DNA of 64,000 nucleotides, from contig OY986439.1 in assembly GCA_963920525.1 (NCBI GenBank), positions 210,830,906 to 210,894,905 of the forward strand, read 5' to 3'. The translations under genes and the position numbers were made by a program. Under the pieces are notes generated by a model. That model was given only the letters and a program-made list of their open reading frames with translations. It made no database searches and was not told where the DNA came from. Positions 45,889 to 56,315 of this stretch are shown here, piece after piece. Numbering within the stretch: the stretch's first letter is position 1; every line of letters starts with the position of its first letter. The DNA comes from Dichetophora obliterata (Eukaryota > Arthropoda > Insecta > Diptera > Sciomyzidae).

Positions 45889-46455
45889 CTAGGGTTTCCT
45901 CGTGTTTTTCGTCACACGTTTGTCCAATTTCGGTATGGTTTTCTGGCAGTCTAAAAAATAGATGTAGAGTATCGAATATTATTAAAATAAATACAAAAAA
46001 ACCTGCAGGAATTGTTGGCAATTTATTTGCGTAATCGTTCGTGGAACGCTTGCGACGTCTTTCAGGTTTCAAACAAATATCTGCAAAGTCTTGAGCTTTA
46101 ACTGAAGTTGTTGCATGAAAGATGTAACCCTAAACAAATGACATGTTCTCTCTACTAAATATCAATGAGGCTTAATGCTTACAAGCTTACCGCTATGATT
46201 TTGATTTTTCCAAACTCCAAAATATTAAACTGACACAAAAAATTATTAAAAGCATTTTAAAGTTTTGAAACACATTTTGAAGCTTGACTTACCAAAAGGT
46301 CCTTCCACATATTATCAAGGCCCTGAAATATAAATGAAACTTATTGCTCTTTTTATTCTTGTGTATAATTTTTTTTTCTTTACCAACAGGCCTTGTGTTG
46401 GCGAAGGATTTTCCACTAGCAAAAATATAACGAATATTAGATATAGGCTCTTCAT
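45889..46455 (-). CDS. Secreted prepropeptide with furin-type site, five exons, 109 aa
   Basis: The exons are 46455-46384, 46322-46293, 46229-46191, 46129-46003 and 45950-45889. The introns are 61, 63, 61 and 52 nt, all GT/AG (GTAAAG, GTAAGT, GTAAGC and GTTTTT donors), with phases 0, 0, 0 and 1. Exon 1 gives a signal peptide (MKSLYLIFVIFLLVENPSPT, then QG). Exons 2 and 3 are only 10 and 13 codons (GLDNMWKDLL, FNILEFGKIKIIA). Exon 4 holds a cysteine and the cluster ICLKPERRRKRSTNDY, a strong proprotein-convertase site (RRRKR before S). Exon 5 supplies the second cysteine (DCQKTIPKLDKRVTKN) and another KR before a basic tail. TATAAAAA lies at 46523-46516 and a TTCAGG initiator near 46486; two AATAAA follow. 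I know no homologue. It looks like a hormone, seminal or venom-type precursor. The weak last donor (GTTTTT) is the least sure point. Confidence 0.75.
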
Positions 46456-46515
46456 ATTACGAATAACTTTTCCCTTAATTTTGCCTGAACTAATTTTAAA
46501 CAAAGCCAAATGCTC

Positions 46516-46523
46516 TTTTTATA
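46516..46523 (-). promoter_or_regulatory. TATA box of the 109-aa precursor gene
   Basis: TATAAAAA on the minus strand lies 37 bp before an initiator-like TTCAGG at about 46486. This would leave a 5' UTR of about 31 nt and excludes the upstream non-ATG extension of the frame. Confidence 0.6.
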
Positions 46524-46599
46524 AAAAAATTTCTAGCTATATAGCTAAACTTCTAGCGTTGATTGTGTTTAATCACGATTTTCAATTAAATGTATGAGA

Positions 46600-47270
46600 T
46601 ATTAACAACTTTTATTGCAAGCTGTAAAACTTAATATAATTGCTTCTTTGAAATTGTGTTTATTTTAAATTTGTTATTATTCTTATCTCAAATTTCAGAC
46701 TGTTGTTGCAACTAGAAATTTGCGTTGTTCTGAATTTTCTTCTCGTGAAAATATGTAAATTTTGGTCGTCGGTTAAATATAAGGTGTCAGTTTGACAATA
46801 TTCTATAGTCCCGAAACTATGTACATACTTGTGACAATTGCAGTTACTAGAACTAGCTCAAATACAGATAGTATCTAGGTACTGATAGAACATTATACTA
46901 ATAAAACTTTTTTTCTGTTTGTTGGTCTCTAGCGCAAAAATCGTTTTTCCCATCAAAACAATAGTCTATGATTCTTTTCGCAAAATTAGCTTTTACCAAA
47001 ATGTTTTTTTTTGTATTGCTTACAAAATACTCAAGTCATAAAAATAATCTATGTAAAAAATCAGTCCAATATCTGTTTCCAATCAAAAGTTATGGCTAAA
47101 AATAAACTTTTTTATACCCATTGACTATCTATATTAATAAAAGTAATTTTCTGATATTCGAGTCCCACGCCCTAATCCTCCCGAATTAAATGGTTTTGAA
47201 TATTTAATTTTATTATGCCAAGTTGTAGTTCAATCTTTAGAGATACTTTGAGAGTTTGGTTTTTGCTTTA
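46600..47270. other. Non-coding DNA, no gene recognised
   Basis: It is A/T-rich with no paired repeat. A phrase TTTTTATACCCATTGACTAT near 47110 resembles ends of interspersed repeats but is too short to assign. Confidence 0.35.
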
Positions 47271-47275
47271 ATATA

Positions 47276-48919
47276 CAGTGTTGCGCTAAACAATAGCAAC
47301 AACATCAGTACGCTGCTACAAAAGCGTGTATCTTTTTAAATAGTAGGGACACACAAAAATGATTATAGGAACCAAAGCATATACATATTCATACATCATA
47401 TTAAAAACAAATCATATTCAAATTAGGTTTTTTTTTCTTTATTAAATTTAAAATTCATGTGATTTCATTCAGTTTGTCTGAGAGCAAAACAAAAGCAACA
47501 TAATTAATATTTGGTGTAAGATTCATTATTCTTGATAACCGCTGCACATCTGAGCGACATCGACTCTATTAAAGTAGATATGTTGGTATTAACTTTCAGG
47601 GCTTTATACAGTGCAGTCTTATTGGAAAACCTTTGACCAGAAACTTTTACCTTCAAAATCCCAAAAAGATTTTCAATGGGATTCAAGTCATTGTGACTGT
47701 GCCGGCCAATCAAGGACTTCAATACCATTGCCTCTAATGTAATCTTTGATGAGCTTTGAAGTGTGCTTCGGGTCGTTGTCGGGCTGAAACGTTCACTGAA
47801 GCGACATATTCCACTCTGAATGTAGCTGCATCTTACTTTCTAAAATGTCATTATATACAAATCGATCCATAATTCCATCGATTTTTTGAAATGGTGCAAC
47901 TTCATTATAAAAAAAACAAGTGCAGACCATAATGCCACCAACTCCGTGCTCAAAATTTAGTTTGCAGTTTCTGGCTTCAAGTCGTGTACCTGGGTGGCGC
48001 CGTACCGTGCACATCCCATCTGAATTAATCAAGTTGAAGGTTTTCGATTTTTAAACGGTCTAATTTAGGTGCTCTTTTGCAAGACTCAGTCTAAAAAACT
48101 ATAAATTGCAACTTGCTGTCACAATTCCAGACAGAATTGTTTAAATTGTAAAACCTCACCTTGTTTTTTATGCTAAGCTGTAAGCAAAGGTTTCTCTGCC
48201 GGTCTGTAACTTCTTAAATCGTTCTCAACGGCTCGTCATCAAACAGTGCTGTGATGGATATCTAAATCAAGTGTCCGAACAACTTCTTTGGATGTGGCGA
48301 ATGCATTTCGTTGGAACACGCCACAAATGTTCCTGTCATCACGCAGCGATGTCTTCCGCGGCCGCCCTCTTTAATGTACCGTTGTTACGTCTTTTGTGAT
48401 GGTATATTTCTTTATTAATCTGCAAACTATTGACCGATTAATATCAAACTGTTTCACGTTAGATATTTGTGAATTTCCGTTTTTATATTCGGAAATAATT
48501 TGCAATTTAAGAGCTTCACAGTATTTAAAACGTGCCATTATAAATGGAACAGTCAATGTCACAACAAGCGCAAAAACAAAACTAAACTTAAATGTTTATG
48601 ACTTACAAACAACACGTGCTTTATAATAACGGAACTTTTACCGGTAATTCTTGGAACTTCTGTTCTCTTTTTACATTTTTCAAGCTTTGTTGCTTTTGTT
48701 TTGCTCTCAGACAAATTGAATGTAGCCACATTAATTTGAAATTTAATAAAAAAAAAAAAAAAAAAACAAAACCAAATTTGAATTTGATATGTTTTATATA
48801 TGATGTATGAATATATGCTTTGATTCCTATAATCATTTTTGTGTGTCCCCAATATTAAAAAAGATACACGATTTTGTTGCAGCGCACTTATTTTGTTGCT
48901 ATTGTTTTGCGCAACACTG
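47276..48919 (-). mobile_element. Tc1-type transposon with long inverted ends, inactive
   Basis: The element is flanked by TA (47274-47275 and 48920-48921). The terminal inverted repeats begin CAGTGTTGCGCTAAACAATA and CAGTGTTGCGCAAAACAATA. They extend about 150 bp with shared GTGTATCTTTTT, GACACACAAAAATGATTATAGG and AAAGCATATA-type blocks. The element is 1644 bp. Long repeats place it near Minos/S/Paris-like Tc1 groups, but the exact clade is open. The transposase is on the minus strand and broken. Confidence 0.88.
47504..48538 (-). pseudogene. Tc1-family transposase, broken
   Basis: It begins MARFKYCEALKLQIISEYKN with an N-terminal helix-turn-helix (ISNVKQFDINRSIVCRLIKK). Then come a frameshifted stretch with GRGR, NLINSDGMCTVRRHPGTR, DNDPKHTSKLIKDYIRGNGI (second catalytic Asp), a frameshift at the DWPA point, and HSHNDLNPIENLFGILK (Glu), ending in NNESYTKY and a stop. 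The block that should read WSDESKF before NLINSDG is damaged: ACCGTTTAAAAATCG stands where the first catalytic Asp should be. Several stops confirm it is dead. Confidence 0.85.
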
Positions 48920-49234
48920 TACATATTGTTCTTATCGAAAAAGTTATTGTGAATTCGATTTCGCCAACTATCTAAAAAATGGGTTTTTTTTAATATATTG
49001 CAAAACTTTGCAATGGTTATTCAGACAAACAGTAAGTGTTTAAGAAGTTTTTGTTTCGTATCTTAGTCACAGAGGCCCATCTGCGGGGAACAATTTTTAG
49101 AAAGTTAAGATAAGTAATTTAAGCAAATAAAATTATGCCAATTTATATATTCTTCTTAGATGAAATCTGTTTTTACCCGACTACGGCGAAGCAAAATGAG
49201 CGGTATAAGTGTTTGACCGGTATGTATGTATGTA

Positions 49235-50010
49235 TGTATGTTAAGCTGGATCGATTTGTATGGAGGTAAAAAAATTTATGTTGCCTGAGCGATTTTCGGA
49301 TCCGGCATGAAAAGTTATTAAAAAAAGGGGGCGATAGGGGTACATTTTACCCTATCACATCTTCAATTGAATTCAAATGAATTTGTTCCTTAAAAACATC
49401 GTCTTTTTAATTTTTGTTGTGAACCCTAACACTGGTACTATTTACATATGTAAATATTTCACTTTTTAAATGGCTACAAATTTGATGTTTTTGGCACGAT
49501 TTGAATATAATTTACATTCAATAGCTAATTTTGTTTATTTAAACAAATTTAAAAATTAGCCACTGAATGTAAATTATATACAAATCGTGCCAAAAACATC
49601 AAATTTGTAGCCATTAAAAAATTGAAATATTTACTTATGTAAATAGTACCAGTGTTAGGGTTAATCTGTAATGAAACTGCAAAAAGATTTCAATTAAATT
49701 CGGATTATCAACATCAAAAATATTAATATTAATTAATATACCTTGAATTTTGTGAATTTTTTACGATACATTTTTTTATAAAAGCATTTAAATGTGAGAC
49801 CGGTTTTAAGTAAAATCGTGTACGAGGATTTCATATCTGGCATCAGTTTTGCTCTAGCTGTGCATGTTTATACACAAAATTCAGAAAATTGAAGATGTGA
49901 TAGGGTAAAGTGCACTCCTATCGCTCCCCTTTTTTTAATAACTTTCCATGCCCGATCCGAAAATCGTCCAGTCAACATAGGTTTGCAAATCGACCCAGCC
50001 TAAAGTATGA
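49235..50010. mobile_element. Foldback element with GCTGGGTCGATTTG ends, carrying a nested hairpin
   Basis: The left arm (49235-49375) has GGATCGATTTGTATGGAGG, GTTGCCTGAGCGATTTTCGG, AAAAAGGGGGCGATAGG and CCCTATCACATCTTCAATTG. It is mirrored at 49885-50010. The middle holds another complete hairpin element. The left arm is repeated at 38665-38760. A run of GTATGTATGTATG precedes it. Confidence 0.8.
49422..49662. mobile_element. 241-bp near-perfect hairpin MITE nested in the foldback element
   Basis: AACCCTAACACTGGTACTAT at 49422 is mirrored to 49662. The stem runs almost the whole length (about 115 bp per arm, with TGGCTACAAATTTGATGTTT and GGCACGATTTG) and leaves only a short A/T loop. No unambiguous target duplication is seen. 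It is non-coding. Confidence 0.85.
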
Positions 50011-50924
50011 TCATTAGACCAGCTTTAATTTGTATGGGAGAAAATTAAAATCGGATTTGGGTCCAACGCGTTAGCAAAAAATTTTTTATTTGCCCTTATA
50101 ATTTAATTAAAATTCAAATTGGCGATTAGCCATATATTTGACCTTCTTCGAGAAAAGGGACCTAGTGTGTCAAAAAACGGGTTTGGACTTAAGAGTGGAT
50201 TCTGGTACCTAAAAAGGTGTAGAATAAGATGAAATGAGTTAGATTTCAAAGTCGGCACCCAATCATAACTAACCATTCGGATCTCCCAACTGAAAATTAG
50301 CATTACTTTTTTTGATCAAAAACTGGTATGCACTTGGTTTTTTAATTTATTTTTCTTTTAATGAAAAATTAAAAAATTTCTTACATGAAAATTGGACAGA
50401 AATATAATAGTTGAGATTTTTTGCTTTCCGAAAAAATCTGATCTTTTTTCTTGTATTAAAAAAATCACAAAAAAAAAATTTAAAAAATTGTAATGATTTT
50501 TTTTTAAAGATCAAAGAAACAAGGCATACGCCTTATACAAATACAAACACAAATACAAGTACAAATAAAAATGCAAATAAAAATATAATGACAAGACAAT
50601 GAAAATGATGTAAAAAAGTAAATAAAAGGACAAAGGCAAAGACAAAGACTTCTAGCAGAAAAACTAACTCATGAAAAACTTATTTTAAGAACTCATTTCA
50701 AAGGCAATAAAAAGACGTTTCTAACAGTGTATCAACGAACCCACCCGACTTGTCCATTACCGAGATGTGCTCGTGTGACGATGAAATGAATCCGTTGAAA
50801 CTACAAAACTTTAAGTTATAAAAAAGTGGTTTGAGTTCATGTTGCCGGCGTTAATTGCAGAAACTTTATGCAAATTTTTTTTTTAAGATCCAAGAACCAA
50901 GGCAGGCTCCTTATACAGACAACG

Positions 50925-51140
50925 TTTGGTCTATGACCTGAAAGGAAAGTGATAGATTATTTGGAGGAATTGATTGAAACCATACGAGAATTATTGATTA
51001 GGCGAAACAAACGTGAAAGACAATTTGAATTGCTTTTAACCGAGGCTAGTGTTATGCCTTAACCTCGGCAAGCATTTCTAGCCCTCAACTGTTTCTGTCC
51101 TTGAATTCAACATTTTCTACAATTTATCTGTGGATATTTA
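50925..51140 (+). repeat. Dispersed repeat with a shared open frame (partner at 38834-39060)
   Basis: About 225 bp, about 85% alike to the copy at 38.8 kb. One forward frame reads KVIDYLEELIETIRELLIRR then NKRERQFELLLTEASVMP and a stop here. The other copy keeps most of these residues but has two stops. This suggests a piece of a former element protein, charged and helical, which I cannot identify. Confidence 0.55.
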
Positions 51141-51699
51141 GACTTTGAGTATTTTTACGAAAAAAATTTACAAAAAAAACCCGAAAAAAAATGATGAAAT
51201 AATTTTTCCGGGGATGTTTTTTTTTGGAAAAAAATAAAAAAACCAAAATTCGTACACTAAAGTTATAGCTGCTTAGACTTTACTTTTTTTTAAAAAAATT
51301 ATTAAAGTGCGTTTTTCTGGCATTCCGAAAAAAAAAATCATAAATAATCCAAATTCTTCATTTCTCATTTTAAATTACGTCAATAATTTTAGAGTTGGGT
51401 TCGAGATAATTTTAGAATTTCAGATTTGTCAAGATATCTTTTAAAGTAAAAAATTACAAAAAATCCTAAAAAAGAAATATCTTTTCATTAAAACAAGAGT
51501 TCCTCAGTGATCGAAACTCGACCTTTTCACTTTAACCGTTAGAGTTCCCTTCCGCTGTTTCTTTTCATAGAAAAATATATTGCTCTGAGAAAAGCTACGA
51601 TATCTTAGAGATATCGTATAAGTTTGATGTCAAAATAACGGGAATTTTTTAAATTTTACTATTTGTAAGTAATTTTGCCATCCTAATATATATTCACAT

Positions 51700-52080
51700 A
51701 TGTTACCTAAAATGCTTATTGTAGGGTTCCCGTAAGAGATAGCGAAAAATTTCTTTCAAAATGTTATTTGTACATGTTTTTTCCCATGGCTTACACGTGG
51801 CTAACGCATGGCCTTGCAATGACGCAACAGAACGAGGTATAAAGCCTCCCAGCAAAAAAGTGCTTTTAAAAGAAGATAAAGTGGAAGGGAAAGTCTTGAA
51901 TTCCATCCCTTCCATTTTCATACCCAGAAGGCATTCTTTTAACATATGCATGTCATTGGGAGGAATGCTTTCCTTAGTTTTCTCGAGAAGTGCTTCCAGA
52001 ATTTTTTCAATGGAAGATTTCTTTGAGCCCTTAAATGAAAGGATTCTAGTGGGTGTTTTTGAGTAGAGCTTTAAGAAGGC
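51700..52080. other. Less A/T-biased segment open on both strands, unassigned
   Basis: The forward strand is open for 101 codons (51761-52066) and the reverse strand for about 120 (52070-51703, including MKMEGMEFKTFPSTLSSF). Neither has a domain, a signal peptide or splice sites that I can support. Its base composition differs from the flanks, so it may be a decayed element gene. Confidence 0.3.
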
Positions 52081-52129
52081 ATTCCATGGAATGAATGGTT
52101 TTTGTAGTTAGGGGGGCTTACAAAATTCT

Positions 52130-52310
52130 ACACAAAATATCCTTTTTCCCGATTTTCTTGCGATTTTAGTGTTGCAAATGAGAAGTGTTTGGGTTTTATT
52201 GTTGGTTTAAAAAAAACCCACTTAAAATATCCCTTTTCCCGATTTTTACGGCATGTTGGTGTTTGAAGTAGGAAGTGGTTGTCTTTTGTTGGAGGTCAAA
52301 GAAATAATTG
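52130..52310. repeat. Two tandem copies of an about 88-bp unit
   Basis: The unit contains AAAATATCCYTTTTCCCGATTTT, GTTGGTGTTTGAAGT and GTTTGGGTTTTRTTG. The same unit occurs twice more at 52910-53090. Confidence 0.65.
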
Positions 52311-52909
52311 AAATTAAATGCTATTTGAATGTCTTTGAGAAGTGGTTTATGAGAATGCTTCTTGAAAGCACATCTTGATAGCTTAGAAGAAGCACATTTG
52401 GATCTATAGAATGTCTTCTGGAAGCAGTGTCCCTAAGAACGCATGTCATATTTGTAACAAAAATTTTGCTGGGTTATGTCTGATTTCAATCGCATTCTAA
52501 GCAAAAATGAAGAAGAACAACTTTATATGCTTCAAGTGTTTCAGAACATAATAAGTCTAATATATTGCATGAGTAATTGTGTTAGGTTTTTGAACAGGAA
52601 ATTTCTATCCAAAAAGTCAAATGGAAAGAGTAAGTCTATTCGATATTTGAATAAAGCAATGTGATAGTTTTTATTGCAGACTTATGCAAGCTAAGGAATA
52701 TAAACTTTAATGATTTTAATTTTTCCAATTTTTTTAAAAAAATTAATAATTGAATTTTATTTTTTTAATCAAATATAAAAGTTGAAATTTGACTTTTATT
52801 TTTTGATCAAAAATTAAAGATACAATTTTATTTTTCTCTTTTTGATTAAATATATTAGTTAAAATTTGACTTTCGTTTTTTTGATCAAAAATTTTCTTTC
52901 ACTTTTCAA
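52311..52909. other. A/T-rich DNA with one unassigned short frame
   Basis: A 62-codon frame at 52476 (MSDFNRILSKNEEEQLYMLQ ...) ends near a donor-like AAAGAG|TAAG. It could be the N-terminal end of a decayed Harbinger-type gene, but I cannot confirm that. The rest is A/T-rich. Confidence 0.25.
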
Positions 52910-53090
52910 GGGAAAATATACCTTATCCCGTTTTTTCATTGATTTAAGTGTTGGAAATGAAAAGTGTTTGCGTTTTTTTGGAGGCTAAAAAAATCCCACG
53001 TAAAATATTTCATTTCCTGATTTTCAAGGCATTTTGGTGTTGGAAGTGGTTGGGTTTTGTTGGGGGCTAAAAAATCCCATGGAAAATACC
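52910..53090. repeat. Second pair of the about 85-bp unit
   Basis: Two copies, near 52912 and 52995, share TATTTCATTTCCTGATTTTC-like and TTGGAAGTGGTTGGGTTTTG-like blocks with 52130-52310. The blocks ATGCTATTTGAATGTC and AAGTGGTTTATGAG at 52317-52357 recur at 53769-53808. Confidence 0.65.
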
Positions 53091-53099
53091 TAAAATATA

Positions 53100-53735
53100 C
53101 TAGCTGAACCCGGTGTGCTTCGCTACCCCCCTCGTACCAGGATTGCATTCCAAAATTGTGGCAATACCAAAATCACTTTTCACGCCATTGAATTTTCGAA
53201 ATAAGTCCACCCCAGCGCCACCTACCGTGTCCATTTATACACAAATTATTTTCTTATGATTAAACAAACATACATTCTGAATTTCAGTTAAATTGGTCCA
53301 TAAATTCAAATTTTCGATATAAGTCCACCCCAGCGCCACCTATCGGGTCCATTTATACACAAATTATTTTCTTATGATTAAACAAACATACATTCTGAAT
53401 TTCAGTTAAATTGGTCCATAAATTCAAATTTTCGATATAAGTCCACCCCAGCGCCACCTATCGGGTCCATTTATACACAAATTATTTTCTTATGATTAAA
53501 CAAACATACATTCTGAATTTCAGTTAAATTGGTCCATAAATTCAAATTTTCGATATAAGTCCACCCCAACGCCACCTATCGGACTTTCCCGGAGGGTTTT
53601 TCCAAAATTTTCCTTCGTAAAAACCTTCTCCTGGCAATTATAAACAACTGAAAAAAAATTTTAGACAAATCGGCCCAGCCATTCTCAATTGATGTTTTAC
53701 TATACATTTTTTACACCATTTTTATATATATAGAT
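53100..53735 (+). mobile_element. Interspersed element with a 118-bp tandem core
   Basis: It starts TAGCTGAACCCGGTGTGCTT then CGCTACC, and ends with CCATTCTCAATTGATGTTTT and TTTTTATATATATAGATTAT. This start and end plan is one I associate with very common insect interspersed repeats. The middle holds 3.3 copies of a 118-bp unit at 53193, 53311, 53429 and 53547, nearly identical (GATATAAGTCCACCCCAGCG then CCACCTATCGG). The class (RTE-like tail, SINE or Helitron-like) is not decided. Confidence 0.7.
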
Positions 53736-53759
53736 TATTATAAACAATTTTTTTACATT

Positions 53760-55238
53760 AATTGAATTTAAATGCTATTTAAAGTCTTCCTGAAGTGGTT
53801 TATGAGCACCTCACACCTCTTGTTAAAAATAGTTTTTATCAAAATAAAATATCTATTAAAATTGTTCCAACACCCACACCAACTTTTTCGTTCTACCACC
53901 CACAGCTTTTAAGAAATCCTTATATTAAAGTTTTAGTTATATGGACGGTGGGCGTGCCACACATCCATTTTTGATGATTTTCATGTAGAACTGACTGTTC
54001 GCTAATTTGGACTCTTTCACCAAAGTGCTCTGTAAAGCAACTGAAGCAGTTGGCGCTTTAAAAGTCTGCAATAAAAACTTGCTAATTGGGTGTATTTTTT
54101 TATTTTACAAATGTCACAACAAAACAATATCATGACACTGTTGCTACTTTGTTAATCTTATTAGCTCGCTAGAAATAAAGGGCCCAATGTCATATTAAAT
54201 TCTTTCGCCTTACCGCTTATGAAGCTGTTCTTTCCAACGTTTTGTGTTGTGTTTTGCTGTCTTGTTATAGCGCAAGTTAGCTGGCAACCGCTTAAGAGTC
54301 ACACATGTGACGCTTTTTTTGTTGGCTTTGTCAGTCAGTGTTGCTTTTGTGCATTTTCTTGGTGTTTTACAGTTGCAAAGCTGTGCATAATTTTAGGCGA
54401 ATAGCAAAGCAAAGTATTTAAGGCGAAAGTCTTTATGTTCAAAAGCGAGGGAATAAAAACTAAAAAATACAAAAAAACACTAGTAAATGTGAAGGTGGAG
54501 TAGAATTTGTAAAAAGGATATTTTGTTAAATCCTTTTTAACCGCGAGAATTACAAAAAATTTAAGAAAAAAAAGAAGACACAAACAAAGAGACAACGTTG
54601 CAAAAGAATTCTTGCGCTTGAGTTTTTAAACATAAGAAATGTGCGCGCATATTTTTAAAGATTTTTTAAGTTAGCGAATTTTTGTGGAGCAAAAAACAAA
54701 ATATGTAAAGCGCACATGGGATGATAAAAAAATGCTGTAGGCACTTTGCAATACATTTTTCTTCCACAAGTTGCATATGAGCTTCAAGCACATTTTTTTA
54801 AAAATTTATTGTAATTTTTTTAGAATTTGGGCTTGAGGTGAAGTCGTTGTGGAACTGTTTAGCATAAAAGCTGGTAGAATATTCAAAAAAACCCATATCA
54901 GTACAAAAAAAAATTGTATTTAATATGATCTAAAGCATTGTTATAATAATATCTCTATATTCTTAAAATATTTTTTAAGAACTTTTTAATTAATTCACAT
55001 TTGTAGTGAGGCTTCCTTACCTATAGTAATAGCTTGTAGCTTTTTACTCATAACTCATGCCCATAATGCACTCTTAACTGTATTCGTAGCTCCTTACTCT
55101 AATTTTTCATTTCTCGACATTTAAATTTGTTTATTTTTTTTATATATATTATTTTTAATCTTCAATTTTTAATTTCAAATTTTTTAAAATTAATCTTAAA
55201 TATTTCTAAATTTTTATTTTTAATTTTTTAAATATAAT
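53760..55238. other. Non-coding DNA with one doubtful small frame
   Basis: At 54219-54404 a 61-codon forward frame starts MKLFFPTFCVVFCCLVIAQV (signal-peptide-like) and is cysteine-rich with AATAAA at about 54451. It has no TATA box or intron, and T-rich DNA easily makes such frames, so I do not call it a gene. No other feature is seen. Confidence 0.3.
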
Positions 55239-56015
55239 ATATGGGTATTTCCACAGGAAAGTCTACCGTGACCAAAAAATTAAAACTTATTAAAAACTTA
55301 TTATTTTATGATATTATCTAAGAGAAACATTTTAATTTTATTAATTTAAGCTATTTGTACATAAAATTATTAACCATGATGATCACATCGTCTGCACTGT
55401 TTCACAAATGTAGTTTTTCTTTTTCGTAAGTGTTTAGTAAATGTTTCATAAACATTTTTGTTTTATTAAAAATGGAAGGCATTGGCTAAAGATAATGAAA
55501 AAATGGTTGATGCAATTAAAGGAAAATATATTGAATTTGTTTTTAATTACCTAATTACATAATTACTTAACTACCTAATTACTTAATTACCCAATTAAAT
55601 TGCAATGGAAAAAACTGTCCCGTGCGACCTGTCCCGTGCGACCGAGCTTAATATTAAATTAAAAAATAAGTGTTAAATATTATTGGGTAAAATAAAAGCA
55701 ATTTAAAAGAAACACCAATGCACAATATCCATAAAATAAACTCTTTGAAATATTCCTTCAGACTTCGCTGAATTCGGCGCTTGAGTTGTTGTCCTCGAAA
55801 AAAACTTCCGTTTTTGTCCCGTGCGAACCCCGTTGTTTTTGGCAATTATTTTTAAAAGGAAAAATTACCGATAATCAACCTTAGCACCACTTATAGAGCT
55901 TACTATGAGTTATAAGTTAAGACCATTATCAAAATATAAATCCGTGTTATTACTACTTTTTTTTCAATTTAACTGCGTACGACTGTCCCGTGCGAGACCA
56001 TGGAAATGCCCATAT
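55239..56015. mobile_element. Non-autonomous element, ATATGGGCATTTCC-end family, copy 2
   Basis: The ends ATATGGGTATTTCCACAGGA and (inverted) ATATGGGCATTTCCATGG enclose 777 bp. The left part matches 8378-8660. The 12-bp motif TGTCCCGTGCGA occurs four times in the same direction, at about 55616, 55630, 55815 and 55984. Such repeated subterminal motifs are often transposase-binding sites. A third, left-end-only copy lies at 56222-56270, directly before the heptamer array. Confidence 0.7.
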
Positions 56016-56315
56016 GTTACTTATTATTTTTATTTTTAATTACAATTATAATTATTTTTATTTTTTATTATAATTATTTTTATTACTTTTTTATATAATT
56101 ATTATATTAAGTTTTTGTTATTCCATATTCTTTTTTATCTTTAATTTTTAACTAAAAAATGGTTTTCAATTTTTCATCTTAAATATTCTTAAATTTTTAT
56201 TATTAATTTTTTTACTATAATATATGGGCATTTCCACAGAAAAGTCTACCGAGACAAAAAAACCGATTTAGAAATAGAAACATTTAAATATTATTTTTAC
56301 ATTTATAACATTTTT

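Noticed and set aside
54219..54404. 61-aa cysteine-rich secreted peptide
   Set aside because: Signal-like start, but no TATA box, no intron and T/G-rich simple context; kept only as a doubtful frame.
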